From: Citrobacter sp. RHB25-C09
GTDB lineage: Bacteria > Pseudomonadota > Gammaproteobacteria > Enterobacterales > Enterobacteriaceae
Direction of reading: 5' to 3'
Assembly: GCF_013836145.1 (NCBI RefSeq)
Contig: NZ_CP057483.1
Span: 310,001 to 374,000 of the forward strand
DNA length: 64,000 nucleotides
In this document: piece by piece, positions 44,068 to 53,469 of the stretch
Position numbering within the stretch: the stretch's first letter is position 1
Layout: the number at the start of each line of letters is the position of its first letter
Notes under the pieces: model-generated
The model's database searches: none
What the model was told of the DNA's origin: nothing
Seen by the model: only the letters and a program-made list of their open reading frames with translations
Translations under genes and position numbers: made by a program

Positions 44068-46200
44068 TCAGATGAGGCTTTCCGGAGAGGCAATGAGCTT
44101 CGGATTCAGGCAGTTTTCATAGTACTGCTGAATTTCCATCATGCGGGTACGATGGCGCTGATAACGGCGGAAGGCCTGTATGCCATTGTAGAGGGTACTG
44201 GCCAGCATGGTCAGGATCAGCAGGGTTGTACCGAGATAACGCCACAGCCCTGAACGATCGGGAATGCGGTGCAGGCTGATGTGCTGGGTGCCATTAGCAT
44301 CAGTGTAGAGATTAGTGACAATCCCTTCCGCACTAAACGGCGTGTTCATCAACGTTTGCGCCAGGCGCTGGAAGGCATTCCACTGTTCCTGAGCCGGGTA
44401 ATCATACAGTGAAACGGCAGGCCAGGGCTGATTGACCAGATCGCTACCTTCATCGCTCACGATCAGGAAGCCGCCGGGCGCCGGACTGTTCAGTGACTGA
44501 GCGGCGCGGGCGGTTTCTCGCGTAATAAAAGGCGCGGTTGAGGTTGCGACCAGGTTATCAAGGGATTCGGCGCTGACCGGGCGCAGAAGTACGTTTACCC
44601 CATCCAGTTTACCTGCGCTGGCGCGCTTAACCAGTGCGCTCCAGTCTTTACTGTTTCCCAGGTTAACCAGTGCATTTTTCAGGCGTACACATTCATCTTC
44701 GGCTGCGCACAGATCCGCGGTCTTTAAAACGATATCGCCAAAATCATCTAACAACACCATGCCTGATTTCTGAATCGCAGAGCGTAGCGCCGCGCTGACG
44801 CGGGAATCATCTTCCGGTTTCGGGTGCAGTTGGCGATTCACGGCTTGCGAGAGCGCAGTGGCTTTATTCACCAGTTCAGATTCCGGTAACGGAAGCGACG
44901 GGGCGTCATTCCAGATGATTTGCGAGCAATCAAATGGCATAAACGGTGGATTGGGCTGGGCATTCCAGTTGCCAGGCGCATGAATATTACACATTCCCGT
45001 CCCGCGAAGATTCAGCGTGTCGCCAACGCGCATGCCGGATCCCTGCAGTTGTTTCACGCTGGTCGCCTCAATGGTCTGCGCCCCTTTCATCCACGATAGG
45101 GTGAACTTAATCGGCATATCCAGCGGGATCCAGAACAGCAGCATAAACAGCACCAGCAGCGAACCGCCTGCGATCACGGTACTGCGAACCCAATGCTGAA
45201 GCGGGAAATTTTTAACCTCGTCATGGAGGGATAAAAAGCGTCCCTGACGCACAACGTGACGGTCGAGATAAATATCGATATCCGTTTGCTGGCCGAGATC
45301 TTGCGCGATCCACGGTTGCCAGTGTGGAGGATAAACCAGATCGATAATTCCCAAGGAAATATTGTTGATCTGCTCCTGGTTATTCTCTCCGAACAAGCCC
45401 CAGCGACGCGGCGTTCCACGCAGGCAATGTATTTCCCGCAGCGCGGTTTTCGACGGTGGCGCAAACAGGCCCCACATCCCTGCAGCCAGAAGCAGGATCG
45501 CCCCCCCAGCCAGCCACGGCACAAAAACGTCAGGCGTAATCAGGCAAAAGAAGAACAGCAGGAAGGAGGCGACGATCAGCAGGGCTTCACGGAAGCCCGC
45601 CGGGCGACTGAGTGCGTACTCTTCATGCGTTTCCTGACGAATATTGAGTAGCTCGATCTGCTCGCTCTCTTCGCCACGAATCGACGCTTGCGTTGAGGTT
45701 GCTGATTGCAGCACATAGCCACGAGCCTCCTGCATATACTCCTGCAAGGTGTGACCGTTAAGTGAGATCACCAACGGCATCGTGTCGGTATGGATCAACT
45801 CAACGCTATTTTCATCGTTAATATACTGTTCCCAGAAAGGGGGCAGATGAACTTCAACGGAGTCGAGGTAATAGCGCCACTTGTTAGGATCGTCAGTCGT
45901 AATGCCGTAGCGGGTGATCGAATGCGTTAAGATCATGACGCTGTTGCTTTCGCTATTGAGCGTCAGGGAAACCGGCGCGGCGCTGGCTCCCGTCGGACCG
46001 GGAACCCGCTGGATTTGGCTAAGACTCTCCAGATAGTTTTCGACGGCGCTACGTTCTTCAGGGGTGAGTTTACGCGTGGCTGCGTCTGAGAAAGCATTGG
46101 TCCATGGCATCTTACGCCGCCTGGCACGAACTTTATGTCGCCACCAGAACAACAATGAGCAGGCCAACAGCGCCGCGAAAATAAACAGAATGGTGCTCAT
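44068..46200 (-). CDS. igaA: Intracellular growth attenuator IgaA (YrfF), Rcs inhibitor
   Basis: A 710-residue inner-membrane protein that holds down the Rcs phosphorelay. Five hydrophobic segments are visible: one at the N-terminus (about 3-20), two near residues 205-250, one near 340-360 and one near 650-670. The large loop between the last two is periplasmic and includes paired cysteines. I choose the ATG at 46200 (MSTILFIFAALL) after GGGGAAAGC; an upstream frame extension of 17 residues lacks support. In Salmonella it is usually essential because Rcs overactivation is toxic. Confidence 0.94.
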   Translation of the reverse strand: MSTILFIFAALLACSLLFWWRHKVRARRRKMPWTNAFSDAATRKLTPEERSAVENYLESLSQIQRVPGPTGASAAPVSLTLNSESNSVMILTHSITRYGITTDDPNKWRYYLDSVEVHLPPFWEQYINDENSVELIHTDTMPLVISLNGHTLQEYMQEARGYVLQSATSTQASIRGEESEQIELLNIRQETHEEYALSRPAGFREALLIVASFLLFFFCLITPDVFVPWLAGGAILLLAAGMWGLFAPPSKTALREIHCLRGTPRRWGLFGENNQEQINNISLGIIDLVYPPHWQPWIAQDLGQQTDIDIYLDRHVVRQGRFLSLHDEVKNFPLQHWVRSTVIAGGSLLVLFMLLFWIPLDMPIKFTLSWMKGAQTIEATSVKQLQGSGMRVGDTLNLRGTGMCNIHAPGNWNAQPNPPFMPFDCSQIIWNDAPSLPLPESELVNKATALSQAVNRQLHPKPEDDSRVSAALRSAIQKSGMVLLDDFGDIVLKTADLCAAEDECVRLKNALVNLGNSKDWSALVKRASAGKLDGVNVLLRPVSAESLDNLVATSTAPFITRETARAAQSLNSPAPGGFLIVSDEGSDLVNQPWPAVSLYDYPAQEQWNAFQRLAQTLMNTPFSAEGIVTNLYTDANGTQHISLHRIPDRSGLWRYLGTTLLILTMLASTLYNGIQAFRRYQRHRTRMMEIQQYYENCLNPKLIASPESLI

Positions 46201-46522
46201 GCTTTCCCCATATCTCGTCTCTGTCAGGTGTGGCCAGAAGCACCCTGTCACTATAAATGTGATTTGTGGTTATCATTCGGCAAGCATGGAGTTGAATCTG
46301 AGCTTATTTCAGCGCATCCATGTGAATGCTGATGATAGCAAAACCAGCAAAAGCGGAATATCAGCAAATTCCTGGGAGTATTTCAACCTATTGACTTTTA
46401 ATTTGAAATAGGAATTATATTTTTATTAGGTTACATAAATGTAAATAAACAGCAATTCACATTGCCGAAACCGTGTTGTATATCGCACAATGACACCAGA
46501 TACCACGGCAAAGATTCTCACA
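46201..46522. other. Divergent igaA-nudE intergenic region
   Basis: This AT-rich 322-base gap should hold both promoters. An open extension of nudE from 46490 reaches into it but lacks a ribosome site. I could not place a promoter or operator with confidence. Confidence 0.5.
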
Positions 46523-47083
46523 ATGAGTAAATCATTACAAAAACCCACCATTCTGCATGTTGAAACCGTTGCTCAGTCGCGTTTGTTTAGCGTCGAAAGT
46601 GTGGATCTCGAATTCAGCAACGGCGTGCGTCGCGTCTATGAGCGAATGCGTCCTTCTAATCGCGAAGCGGTAATGATTGTACCCATTGTTGACGATCATC
46701 TGATCCTGATTCGTGAATATGCAGTTGGAACAGAATCTTATGAGCTTGGCTTTTCGAAAGGGCTTATTGATCCGGGTGAAAGCGTGTTTGAAGCCGCGAA
46801 TCGTGAACTGAAAGAAGAAGTCGGATTCGGAGCCAACGATCTGACGTTTTTGAAGAAGCTGAGCATGGCTCCATCCTATTTCTCCAGCAAGATGAATATC
46901 GTGGTTGCGGAAGATCTCTACCCTGAATCCCTGGAAGGTGACGAGCCGGAACCGCTACCGCAGGTGCGCTGGCCGCTGGCGCATTTGATGGTCTTGCTTG
47001 AAGATCCTGATTTTACCGAAGCACGCAACGTCAGCGCCTTGTTTTTAGTACGCGAGTGGTTGAAGGGGCAGGGTAGATTATAA
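46523..47083 (+). CDS. nudE: ADP-compounds hydrolase NudE
   Basis: A 186-residue Nudix hydrolase that cuts ADP-ribose, NADH, Ap3A and related nucleotides. The Nudix box is at about residues 79-101 (GLIDPGESVFEAANRELKEEVGF), matching GX5EX7REUXEEXGU. I choose the ATG at 46523 (MSKSLQKPT), which matches the E. coli start, over one 33 bases upstream. It is divergent from igaA and convergent with mrcA across a REP pair. Confidence 0.95.
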   Translation: MSKSLQKPTILHVETVAQSRLFSVESVDLEFSNGVRRVYERMRPSNREAVMIVPIVDDHLILIREYAVGTESYELGFSKGLIDPGESVFEAANRELKEEVGFGANDLTFLKKLSMAPSYFSSKMNIVVAEDLYPESLEGDEPEPLPQVRWPLAHLMVLLEDPDFTEARNVSALFLVREWLKGQGRL

Positions 47084-47104
47084 GTTCGCGTTGAACCGCT
47101 AAAC

Positions 47105-47180
47105 TGCCCGGCGGCGCTGTCGCTTACCGGGCCTGCGGAGTGGTATCGGTTTTTTGGCCGGACGGCACCGCAATCCGGCA
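47105..47180. repeat. REP-like elements between nudE and mrcA
   Basis: Two palindromic units (about 47105-47136 and 47156-47180) with CCGGGC/CCGGAC arms fill the gap between the converging genes. Confidence 0.7.
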
Positions 47181-47186
47181 TGATGA

Positions 47187-49739
47187 TTAGAACAGTTCGT
47201 GCGTCTCGCCATTATCGATAATGGTTGTCCCCACTTCCTGCACTACCTGATGCGTCGGCTGAGTACCTTCAATGAAATACTCGGCCCGGCTGTTACCGCC
47301 ATTCGCCAACTGTCCGGTGCTTCGATCGATATTAATCGTGACGATACCCGGCGGAGGTGTTAACGGCTCTTCCGGTACGCCTTCCAGCACGGCCTTCATG
47401 TAGGCATCCCATGCGGGTTGCGCGCTTTTCGCGCCGCCTTCGTAGCCGGAGATCTGATCTTTGATAGCGCCTGAAGCGGAAGTCCGTCCCAGATCGCGAC
47501 GATGGTCGTCAAAACCGATCCACACGGATGTCACCACGCCAGGGCCATAGCCGGAGAACCAGGCATCTTTTGAACTGTTGGTGGTACCGGTTTTGCCGCC
47601 AATATCATGACGTTTCAGGTCACGACCAGCGCGCCAGCCAGTACCCATCCAACCCGGTTCACCGAAGATATTCGTGTTCAATGCGCTTTTAATCAGGAAC
47701 GCCAGCGGGGTGTTAATGACGTGCGGGGCGTATTCTTGCGCTCCGCTTTGCGCCACTAACGCCTGGTTGGCTTGTTCCAGTTGAGGCATAGGCACGGCGG
47801 CATTTTGCTGCTCGCCGGAGATAGCTACGTCTTCAACGTTGCTGTTTTCCAGAACGTTTGATTTTTGCGTGTCGCCGTATATTACCGGAATGTCACACTC
47901 CGGACAGGCAATCTTCGGTTTCGCTTCGAAGATTACCCCATTCTGGTCGGTTTCAATTTTACTAATGAAGTACGGATCGACCAGGAAGCCGCCGTTCGCC
48001 ATCACCGCATAGCCACGCGCGACCTGTAAAGGCGTGAAGGATGCAGAGCCGAGCGCTAACGATTCGGTGTGGACAATGTTTTGCGCTGGGAAGCCGAAAC
48101 GTTGCAGATATTCTGCGGCGTAATCCACACCCATGGCTCGCATTGCGCGGACCATCACCACGTTCTTCGACTGACCCAGCCCCTGACGTAAGCGAATCGG
48201 ACCGGCATATTCTGGCGGTGAGTTTTTCGGACGCCAGTCAGAACCGGCACCCGCATCCCAGCGCGAGATCGGCACGTCATTGAGCATGCTCGCCAGCGTC
48301 AGACCTTTATCCATCGCGGCGGTATACAGGAATGGTTTGATGTTGGAACCGACCTGGCGCAATGCCTGCGTCGCACGGTTAAACTTGCTCTGGTTGAAGT
48401 CAAAGCCACCCACCAGTGCTAATACCGCGCCATCTTTCGGATTGATAGAAACCAGAGCGGAGTTGACTTCCGGCACCTGAGCCAGCAGCCAGGTGTCGTC
48501 CACCTGACGGACCCAGATTTGCTGACCGGTTTGTACAGCATCCGTGACTTTACGTGGCGTTGGGCCTTGCTGCGTATCTGAACGGTACGGACGCGCCCAG
48601 CGTACTCCGGCCATACGCAGAGAAACGGAGGTGCCATCCGCCAGCATGGCGGTTGCTTCCTGCGGGTTCGCGTTAGTCACTACGGCGGGCAACAGCGGCC
48701 CATAGGTCGGCAGCGCTTTCAGCGTATCAGTGATTTTTTTGTTGTCCCACGCCGTTTCCCCTACTTTCCACAGAACGTTGGCCGGGCCGCGATAGCCATG
48801 GCGCATGTCATAGTCCAGTACATTATTGCGCACCGCCTGTTGCGCGGCCTGCTGTACTTTACGGGTGATGGTGGTGTAGATGCGATAGCCGTCTTCATAC
48901 GCGCTTTCGCCGTAGCGGCTATACATCTCCTGGCGAACCATTTCTGTCAGATACGGGGAAGAGAAGGCGATTTCCGGCGTATGGTAACTGGCATCAATAG
49001 GGACATTACGCGCCTCATCGTACTGGGCCTGAGTGATGTACCCTTCGCTCAACATACGTGAAAGCACAACGTTGCGACGCGCTGTTGCACGATCCATAGA
49101 ATAGAGTGGGTTAAACGTCGAGGGGGCTTTCGGCAGGCCGGCAATGACCGCCATTTCACTCAGGTTTAACTGCTCAACCGTTTTACCGAAATAGACCTGC
49201 GCCGCTGCGCCAACGCCATAGGCGCGGTAGCCCAAATAAATTTTATTAAGATAGAGTTCAAGGATCTCATCTTTACTCAGCATCTGCTCAATACGGATGG
49301 CGAGGAATACTTCCTTAATTTTACGCATCAGCGTGCGTTCAGGGCTGAGGAAGAAGTTTCTCGCGAGTTGTTGAGTAATCGTGCTCGCCCCCTGAGAGGC
49401 GTGACCGGAGAATAACGCAACGCTGGCCGCACGGAAAATCCCCACCGGGTCAACCCCGTGGTGATCATAAAAGCGGCTGTCTTCTGTCGCGATAAACGCT
49501 TTGACCATTTCCGGCGGCATCTGATCCAGCGTAACCGGAATACGACGCTTCTCACCATATTGCGCGATCAGCTCGCCGTCAGCGCTATAGACCAGCATCG
49601 GGATCTGCAAACGCACATCTTTCAGCGTCGCGACGTCAGGTAACTGTGGCTCGATATAACGATAGAGGCCATAAATCGAGCCTGCTCCCAGCAGGATGCA
49701 ACATACTGCAAGGATCAATAAATACTTTACGAACTTCAC
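47187..49739 (-). CDS. mrcA: Penicillin-binding protein 1A
   Basis: An 850-residue bifunctional peptidoglycan synthase anchored by one N-terminal membrane span (about 5-25). The glycosyltransferase domain (about 55-230) has EDSRFYDHHGVDP and GASTITQQLARNFFL. The transpeptidase domain has the active serine in GSNIKPFLYTA and the KTGTTNSSKDAWF motif. I choose the GTG at 49739, which gives the known MKFVKY start; an ATG 24 bases upstream is also open. It is divergent from the hof genes. Confidence 0.96.
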   Translation of the reverse strand: MKFVKYLLILAVCCILLGAGSIYGLYRYIEPQLPDVATLKDVRLQIPMLVYSADGELIAQYGEKRRIPVTLDQMPPEMVKAFIATEDSRFYDHHGVDPVGIFRAASVALFSGHASQGASTITQQLARNFFLSPERTLMRKIKEVFLAIRIEQMLSKDEILELYLNKIYLGYRAYGVGAAAQVYFGKTVEQLNLSEMAVIAGLPKAPSTFNPLYSMDRATARRNVVLSRMLSEGYITQAQYDEARNVPIDASYHTPEIAFSSPYLTEMVRQEMYSRYGESAYEDGYRIYTTITRKVQQAAQQAVRNNVLDYDMRHGYRGPANVLWKVGETAWDNKKITDTLKALPTYGPLLPAVVTNANPQEATAMLADGTSVSLRMAGVRWARPYRSDTQQGPTPRKVTDAVQTGQQIWVRQVDDTWLLAQVPEVNSALVSINPKDGAVLALVGGFDFNQSKFNRATQALRQVGSNIKPFLYTAAMDKGLTLASMLNDVPISRWDAGAGSDWRPKNSPPEYAGPIRLRQGLGQSKNVVMVRAMRAMGVDYAAEYLQRFGFPAQNIVHTESLALGSASFTPLQVARGYAVMANGGFLVDPYFISKIETDQNGVIFEAKPKIACPECDIPVIYGDTQKSNVLENSNVEDVAISGEQQNAAVPMPQLEQANQALVAQSGAQEYAPHVINTPLAFLIKSALNTNIFGEPGWMGTGWRAGRDLKRHDIGGKTGTTNSSKDAWFSGYGPGVVTSVWIGFDDHRRDLGRTSASGAIKDQISGYEGGAKSAQPAWDAYMKAVLEGVPEEPLTPPPGIVTINIDRSTGQLANGGNSRAEYFIEGTQPTHQVVQEVGTTIIDNGETHELF

Positions 49740-49859
49740 TGGAGAATTCCCATTTAGTTTCAACTGGGCAGTTTATAAACAACCGCGCGGTAGTATAAAG
49801 GCAAGCCAGACGCATTGATATACCCGTTAGCGCAACGGGTGATAAGGAGATCATCAATC

Positions 49860-50642
49860 ATGGCTTTCAGATTCTGGCAAATAGGCCTTCATATTCAACA
49901 AGATGAGGCTTTAGCGGTTGCAGTGGTGCGCGGCGCTTCAGGCTGGTATTTACAGCGTTGGTGGCGAATGCCGCTGGCGCAACAGACGATTAAAGACGGG
50001 CATATTCACGATCCCAGGCTGCTTGCCAGCGTACTGCGTCCGTGGAGTCGTGAATTACCGTTCCGCCACCATATTCACCTCTCTTTCCCTTCTAGTCGGA
50101 CGCGGCAAAAGGCGTTTCCTCGTCCAGAGATGTCACTGCGCGAGCGTGAGCAAACGGCCTGGCTGACAGGAGCGATGGCGCGAGAACTCGATATGGAACT
50201 GGACGCGCTACGTTTTGATTACCGAGAGGACGCCCTGATGCCGGCGTTTACGGTTGCTGCCGCACAGGAAAAAGAAATTTCCACGCTTTTAACGTTAGCA
50301 CAATCGCTCAATATGAAGGTGACAGCCATCACGCCGGATGCCTGTGCCCTGCAGCGCCTTTTGCCTTTTTTACCGACGCCGCAGCAGTGCCTGGTCTGGC
50401 GTGATAGCACCCAGTGGCTTTGGGCAACGCGCTATGCCTGGGGACGAAAGGCAACCACGGAGATTGCCGATACCCATGAGCTGGCGGCGACGCTCTCCCT
50501 GGCGCCGGATTCGGTAGCCCTCTGTGCTCAAGACGGGTTTGATCCCTGGTGCTCAGTTCTGGTTCGGCAGCCTCCAGTTCCGGCGGAAGGACATGCTTTC
50601 GCTATTGCGCTTGGGCTGGCGCTGGGGGAGATACGTCCGTGA
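49860..50642 (+). CDS. hofM: PilM-like protein HofM
   Basis: A 260-residue cytoplasmic protein of the PilM/ComA type with an actin-like fold, the first of five genes hofMNOPQ that match the type IV pilus alignment operon pilMNOPQ. The RLLPFLPTPQQCLVWRDS block is conserved with E. coli HofM. The ATG at 49860 follows AAGGAGATCATC. Its TGA overlaps the GTG of hofN. In E. coli the operon supports uptake and use of DNA as nutrient. The function here is inferred. Confidence 0.9.
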   Translation: MAFRFWQIGLHIQQDEALAVAVVRGASGWYLQRWWRMPLAQQTIKDGHIHDPRLLASVLRPWSRELPFRHHIHLSFPSSRTRQKAFPRPEMSLREREQTAWLTGAMARELDMELDALRFDYREDALMPAFTVAAAQEKEISTLLTLAQSLNMKVTAITPDACALQRLLPFLPTPQQCLVWRDSTQWLWATRYAWGRKATTEIADTHELAATLSLAPDSVALCAQDGFDPWCSVLVRQPPVPAEGHAFAIALGLALGEIRP

Positions 50643-51178
50643 ATCAGCCCATTAATTTCCTGCCCTGGCGGCAACGGCGGCGAAACGCCTGTTTACGTTT
50701 TTGGGGCGTGATGTTCGTAGCGTCCTCACTGCTTGCTTTTGCATCCGTGCTCAGTGGGTACATTGCTGATCGCACTAACGTACAAGTGAATGCTGTATTA
50801 GGGGACGCGGAAAACCAGATGACGACGGCACTTGTCGCCGCTAAGCCTCGCTTTCAGCAGCGTCAGGAGAAGCAGCAACAGCTCTTCGCGCAAAATATCC
50901 TGCGCGAACAGACTCGCCGCTGGCAGCCTGAGCTGGAAAATCTTGCCCTGAGCGTACCCGTGCAGGTCTGGTTTACAGCGCTGGATTTTCAGCGCGATAC
51001 GCTGGAACTTGCCGGGAAAGCGCTCACCCTTAGCGCCCTGGCCGCTTTTGAAGCCTCACTGCGCAAGATGCCAGCCTTTCAGATAAGCCGTACCGGTGCG
51101 ACCCAACAAGATGCGCAGGGATACTGGCAGTTTCACTACTCCCTGATACGGAGCGAAGCCCATGACCGTTCTCTTTGA
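50639..51178 (+). CDS. hofN: PilN-like protein HofN
   Basis: A 179-residue inner-membrane protein with a short cytoplasmic start (NQPINFLPWRQRRR, the PilN motif that binds PilM), one membrane span at about 20-40 and a periplasmic coiled-coil plus ferredoxin-like domain. It starts with GTG, overlapping the hofM stop by 4 bases, which indicates coupled translation. An upstream frame extension to 50549 lies within hofM and is not supported. The stop overlaps hofO by 17 bases. Confidence 0.88.
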   Translation: MNQPINFLPWRQRRRNACLRFWGVMFVASSLLAFASVLSGYIADRTNVQVNAVLGDAENQMTTALVAAKPRFQQRQEKQQQLFAQNILREQTRRWQPELENLALSVPVQVWFTALDFQRDTLELAGKALTLSALAAFEASLRKMPAFQISRTGATQQDAQGYWQFHYSLIRSEAHDRSL

Positions 51179-51620
51179 TGGTTGGTGCGCGGTTTCGCCA
51201 CGCCTTCGCGTTGTCTGCTGGCTACTCTGGACGCTCGCCCTGAACATATCGGCGGCGCTACTTCTGTTTTCCACCCGTGGTGCAGAGGACGCAGCGCTTA
51301 ACGCCGTTCGGGCGGCGAACGGTGAGCGTTGGCTCAACCTCTATCAGATCGTCAGATCGATGAATGCACAGCCTGTTGTTTCGGTATTGCCGATGTCTCC
51401 TTTTTCGCCGTTATCGTTTCAGGTGCCAAATGTGAAGCTGCTGCACTGGCAGCCGTCAACGTCAGGGGGCGAACTGGCAATAACGGCGCCCTGGGAGGCG
51501 ATTCCATCACTATTTGCTTATCTGGCGGAACGAGGAATGGCAGTACGGGCCTTTTCGCTAAAAGCAGAAAACCATACGCGGATATTAACGCTGGCGTTGG
51601 AGCCTTTGCATGAAAGGTAA
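51162..51620 (+). CDS. hofO: PilO-like protein HofO
   Basis: A 152-residue protein with one N-terminal membrane span (about 18-36, VVCWLLWTLALNISAALLLF) and a periplasmic domain, the expected PilO plan. It overlaps hofN by 17 bases and hofP by 11. E. coli HofO is slightly shorter (146) and only moderately similar, as this family diverges quickly. PilN and PilO pair in the inner membrane in known pilus systems. Confidence 0.85.
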   Translation: MTVLFDGWCAVSPRLRVVCWLLWTLALNISAALLLFSTRGAEDAALNAVRAANGERWLNLYQIVRSMNAQPVVSVLPMSPFSPLSFQVPNVKLLHWQPSTSGGELAITAPWEAIPSLFAYLAERGMAVRAFSLKAENHTRILTLALEPLHER

Positions 51621-52014
51621 ACATGTCCTTCTGGCTACCTTTTCTCTGCTGATGCTGACGGGGATGCGCGATCCGTTCCAGCAGCCGAAGGACCATTGCC
51701 ATACGGGAGAGCTGGCGCAATGGCGCTACCAGGGGATGGTCGGGAAAGGGGGGCGCAATATCGGGCTTTTACAGGATGGACAGCAACGATGGCGGCGCGT
51801 GGAACAGAATCAGATCCTGGATAACGGTTGGCGCATCGCGCAACTAAATGCGCAGACGATCGTCGTCAATACAGGCGCAGCGTGCGAACCGGCGCAATGG
51901 CAGTGGCAAAGACAAGGAAAGGCTAATGAAACAATGGATAGTGGCGGTGCTGTTGGTGATGTTGCACCCGGCACAGGCCGGAAAAGCGCAGAACGTGTCG
52001 CTAATGCTGGATGA
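51610..52014 (+). CDS. hofP: PilP-like protein HofP
   Basis: A 134-residue protein with a hydrophobic start (VLLATFSLLMLTGM) followed by RDPF and a small beta-rich domain (LAQWRYQGMVGKGGRNIGLLQDG) that fits PilP, which links the inner-membrane complex to the secretin. No clear lipobox cysteine is present. It overlaps hofO by 11 bases and hofQ by 89 bases in another frame, unusually compact. The C-terminal tail is low complexity. Confidence 0.83.
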   Translation: MKGKHVLLATFSLLMLTGMRDPFQQPKDHCHTGELAQWRYQGMVGKGGRNIGLLQDGQQRWRRVEQNQILDNGWRIAQLNAQTIVVNTGAACEPAQWQWQRQGKANETMDSGGAVGDVAPGTGRKSAERVANAG

Positions 52015-53164
52015 TGTGCCCGTTGTGCAGGTGCTACAGGCACTTGCCCAACAGGAACAGAAGAACCTGATTATTTCGCCGGATGTCAGCGGGGTAGTGT
52101 CGCTGCATCTGACTGACGTTCCCTGGAAACAAGCATTTCAGACGGTTTTAAGAAGCGCCGGACTGGCATCACGTCAGGAAGGCACTATTCTTCATGTTCA
52201 CTCCGGGCGTTGGCAAAGCGAGGAAACCGCGCGGCAGGAGGCGGAGAGTCTCCGACGCCAGGCCAGTCTGCCGCTGGAGAATCGTCAGCTCACCCTGCAA
52301 TACGCAGATGCCGTGGAGCTCGCCAAAGCGGGCGGGAAACTGCTCAGCGCCAGAGGCAGCCTTACGGTGGATAAACGGACGAACCGACTGTTACTGCGTG
52401 ATAACCGGGCCGCGTTGGAGGTCCTGGAGCAATGGGCAATGCAGATGGATCTTCCGGTAGAACAAGTGGAACTGGCGGCGCATATCGTCACCATTAACGA
52501 GAAAAGCCTGCGTGAGCTTGGCGTGAAGTGGACGCTGGCGGAAGCGTCGCAGGCGGGAACGGTGGGGCAAGTCACCGCACTGGCCAGCGATCTTTCTGTC
52601 GCCACGGCGACAACGCGCGTTGGTTTTAACATCGGGCGTATCAATGGCCGTCTGCTGGATCTGGAGCTTTCCGCGCTGGAGCAAAAACAACAGCTCGATA
52701 TTATCGCCAGTCCTCGGCTGCTGGCATCACATCTTCAGCCCGCCAGCATTAAGCAGGGGAGTGAAATTCCGTACCAGGTTTCCAGCGGCGAGAGCGGCGC
52801 GACCTCGGTAGAATTTAAAGAGGCCGTGCTGGGCATGGAGGTGACGCCTACCGTGTTACAGAAGGGGCGAATTCGTCTCAAGCTGCATATCAGTCAGAAT
52901 ATGCCGGGACAGGTGTTGCAACAGGCCGATGGCGAGGTGCTGGCTATCGATAAACAAGAAATTGAAACCCAGGTCGAGGTGAAAAGCGGAGAAACGCTGG
53001 CACTGGGGGGAATATTTTCGCGAAAAAACAAATCCGGCAGAGATAGCGTACCGCTGTTAGGGGATATTCCCTGGCTCGGGCAGCTCTTTCGCCATGATGG
53101 CAAAGAAGATGAGCGGCGGGAGTTGGTGGTCTTTATTACCCCCAGATTAGTCTCGACAGAATAA
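51926..53164 (+). CDS. hofQ: Secretin HofQ (PilQ/ComE type)
   Basis: A 412-residue outer-membrane secretin. A signal peptide (about 1-19, ending AQA) precedes N domains (VSLMLDDVPVVQVLQALAQQEQKNLI) and the secretin C-domain with VGFNIGRINGRLLDLELSALEQ and VPLLGDIPWLGQLFR near the end. The ATG at 51926 follows AAGGAAAGGCTA and gives MKQWIVAVLL; the frame is open 78 bases further upstream inside hofP. In DNA-uptake systems this protein forms the DNA pore. It is intact and full length. Confidence 0.92.
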   Translation: MKQWIVAVLLVMLHPAQAGKAQNVSLMLDDVPVVQVLQALAQQEQKNLIISPDVSGVVSLHLTDVPWKQAFQTVLRSAGLASRQEGTILHVHSGRWQSEETARQEAESLRRQASLPLENRQLTLQYADAVELAKAGGKLLSARGSLTVDKRTNRLLLRDNRAALEVLEQWAMQMDLPVEQVELAAHIVTINEKSLRELGVKWTLAEASQAGTVGQVTALASDLSVATATTRVGFNIGRINGRLLDLELSALEQKQQLDIIASPRLLASHLQPASIKQGSEIPYQVSSGESGATSVEFKEAVLGMEVTPTVLQKGRIRLKLHISQNMPGQVLQQADGEVLAIDKQEIETQVEVKSGETLALGGIFSRKNKSGRDSVPLLGDIPWLGQLFRHDGKEDERRELVVFITPRLVSTE

Positions 53165-53469
53165 TTTATGCATGAAATGCCCTTGTTTTTGCACTTAACT
53201 CGTTTCAGGGATTTGACGTGCGATGGTATTTAGCATACAAGGAGTACCGATTTAAGAGTTGGTACTCTCATCGCCACCCGGCAATGCTGACTCGGGTTGC
53301 CAACATTCTGGTTTGATGATTTATTCAGTTGCCAAACCCGCTTGAGTATTGAGATAATTTTCAGTCTGACTCTCGCAATATCTTATGAGGTTTCAGTTCA
53401 TGTCCTGCGGCGCCCAGTCTGTGCGAAGCGGGTTTATCATTAACGAATAGTCTTAGTAGTACCGAAAAA
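53165..53469 (+). other. hofQ-aroK intergenic region
   Basis: This 305-base gap holds no gene. A hairpin GAGTACC / GGTACTC (53242-53248 and 53261-53267) with a 12-base loop is visible but has no T-run. The aroK promoter is probably here; I could not place it. Confidence 0.5.
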
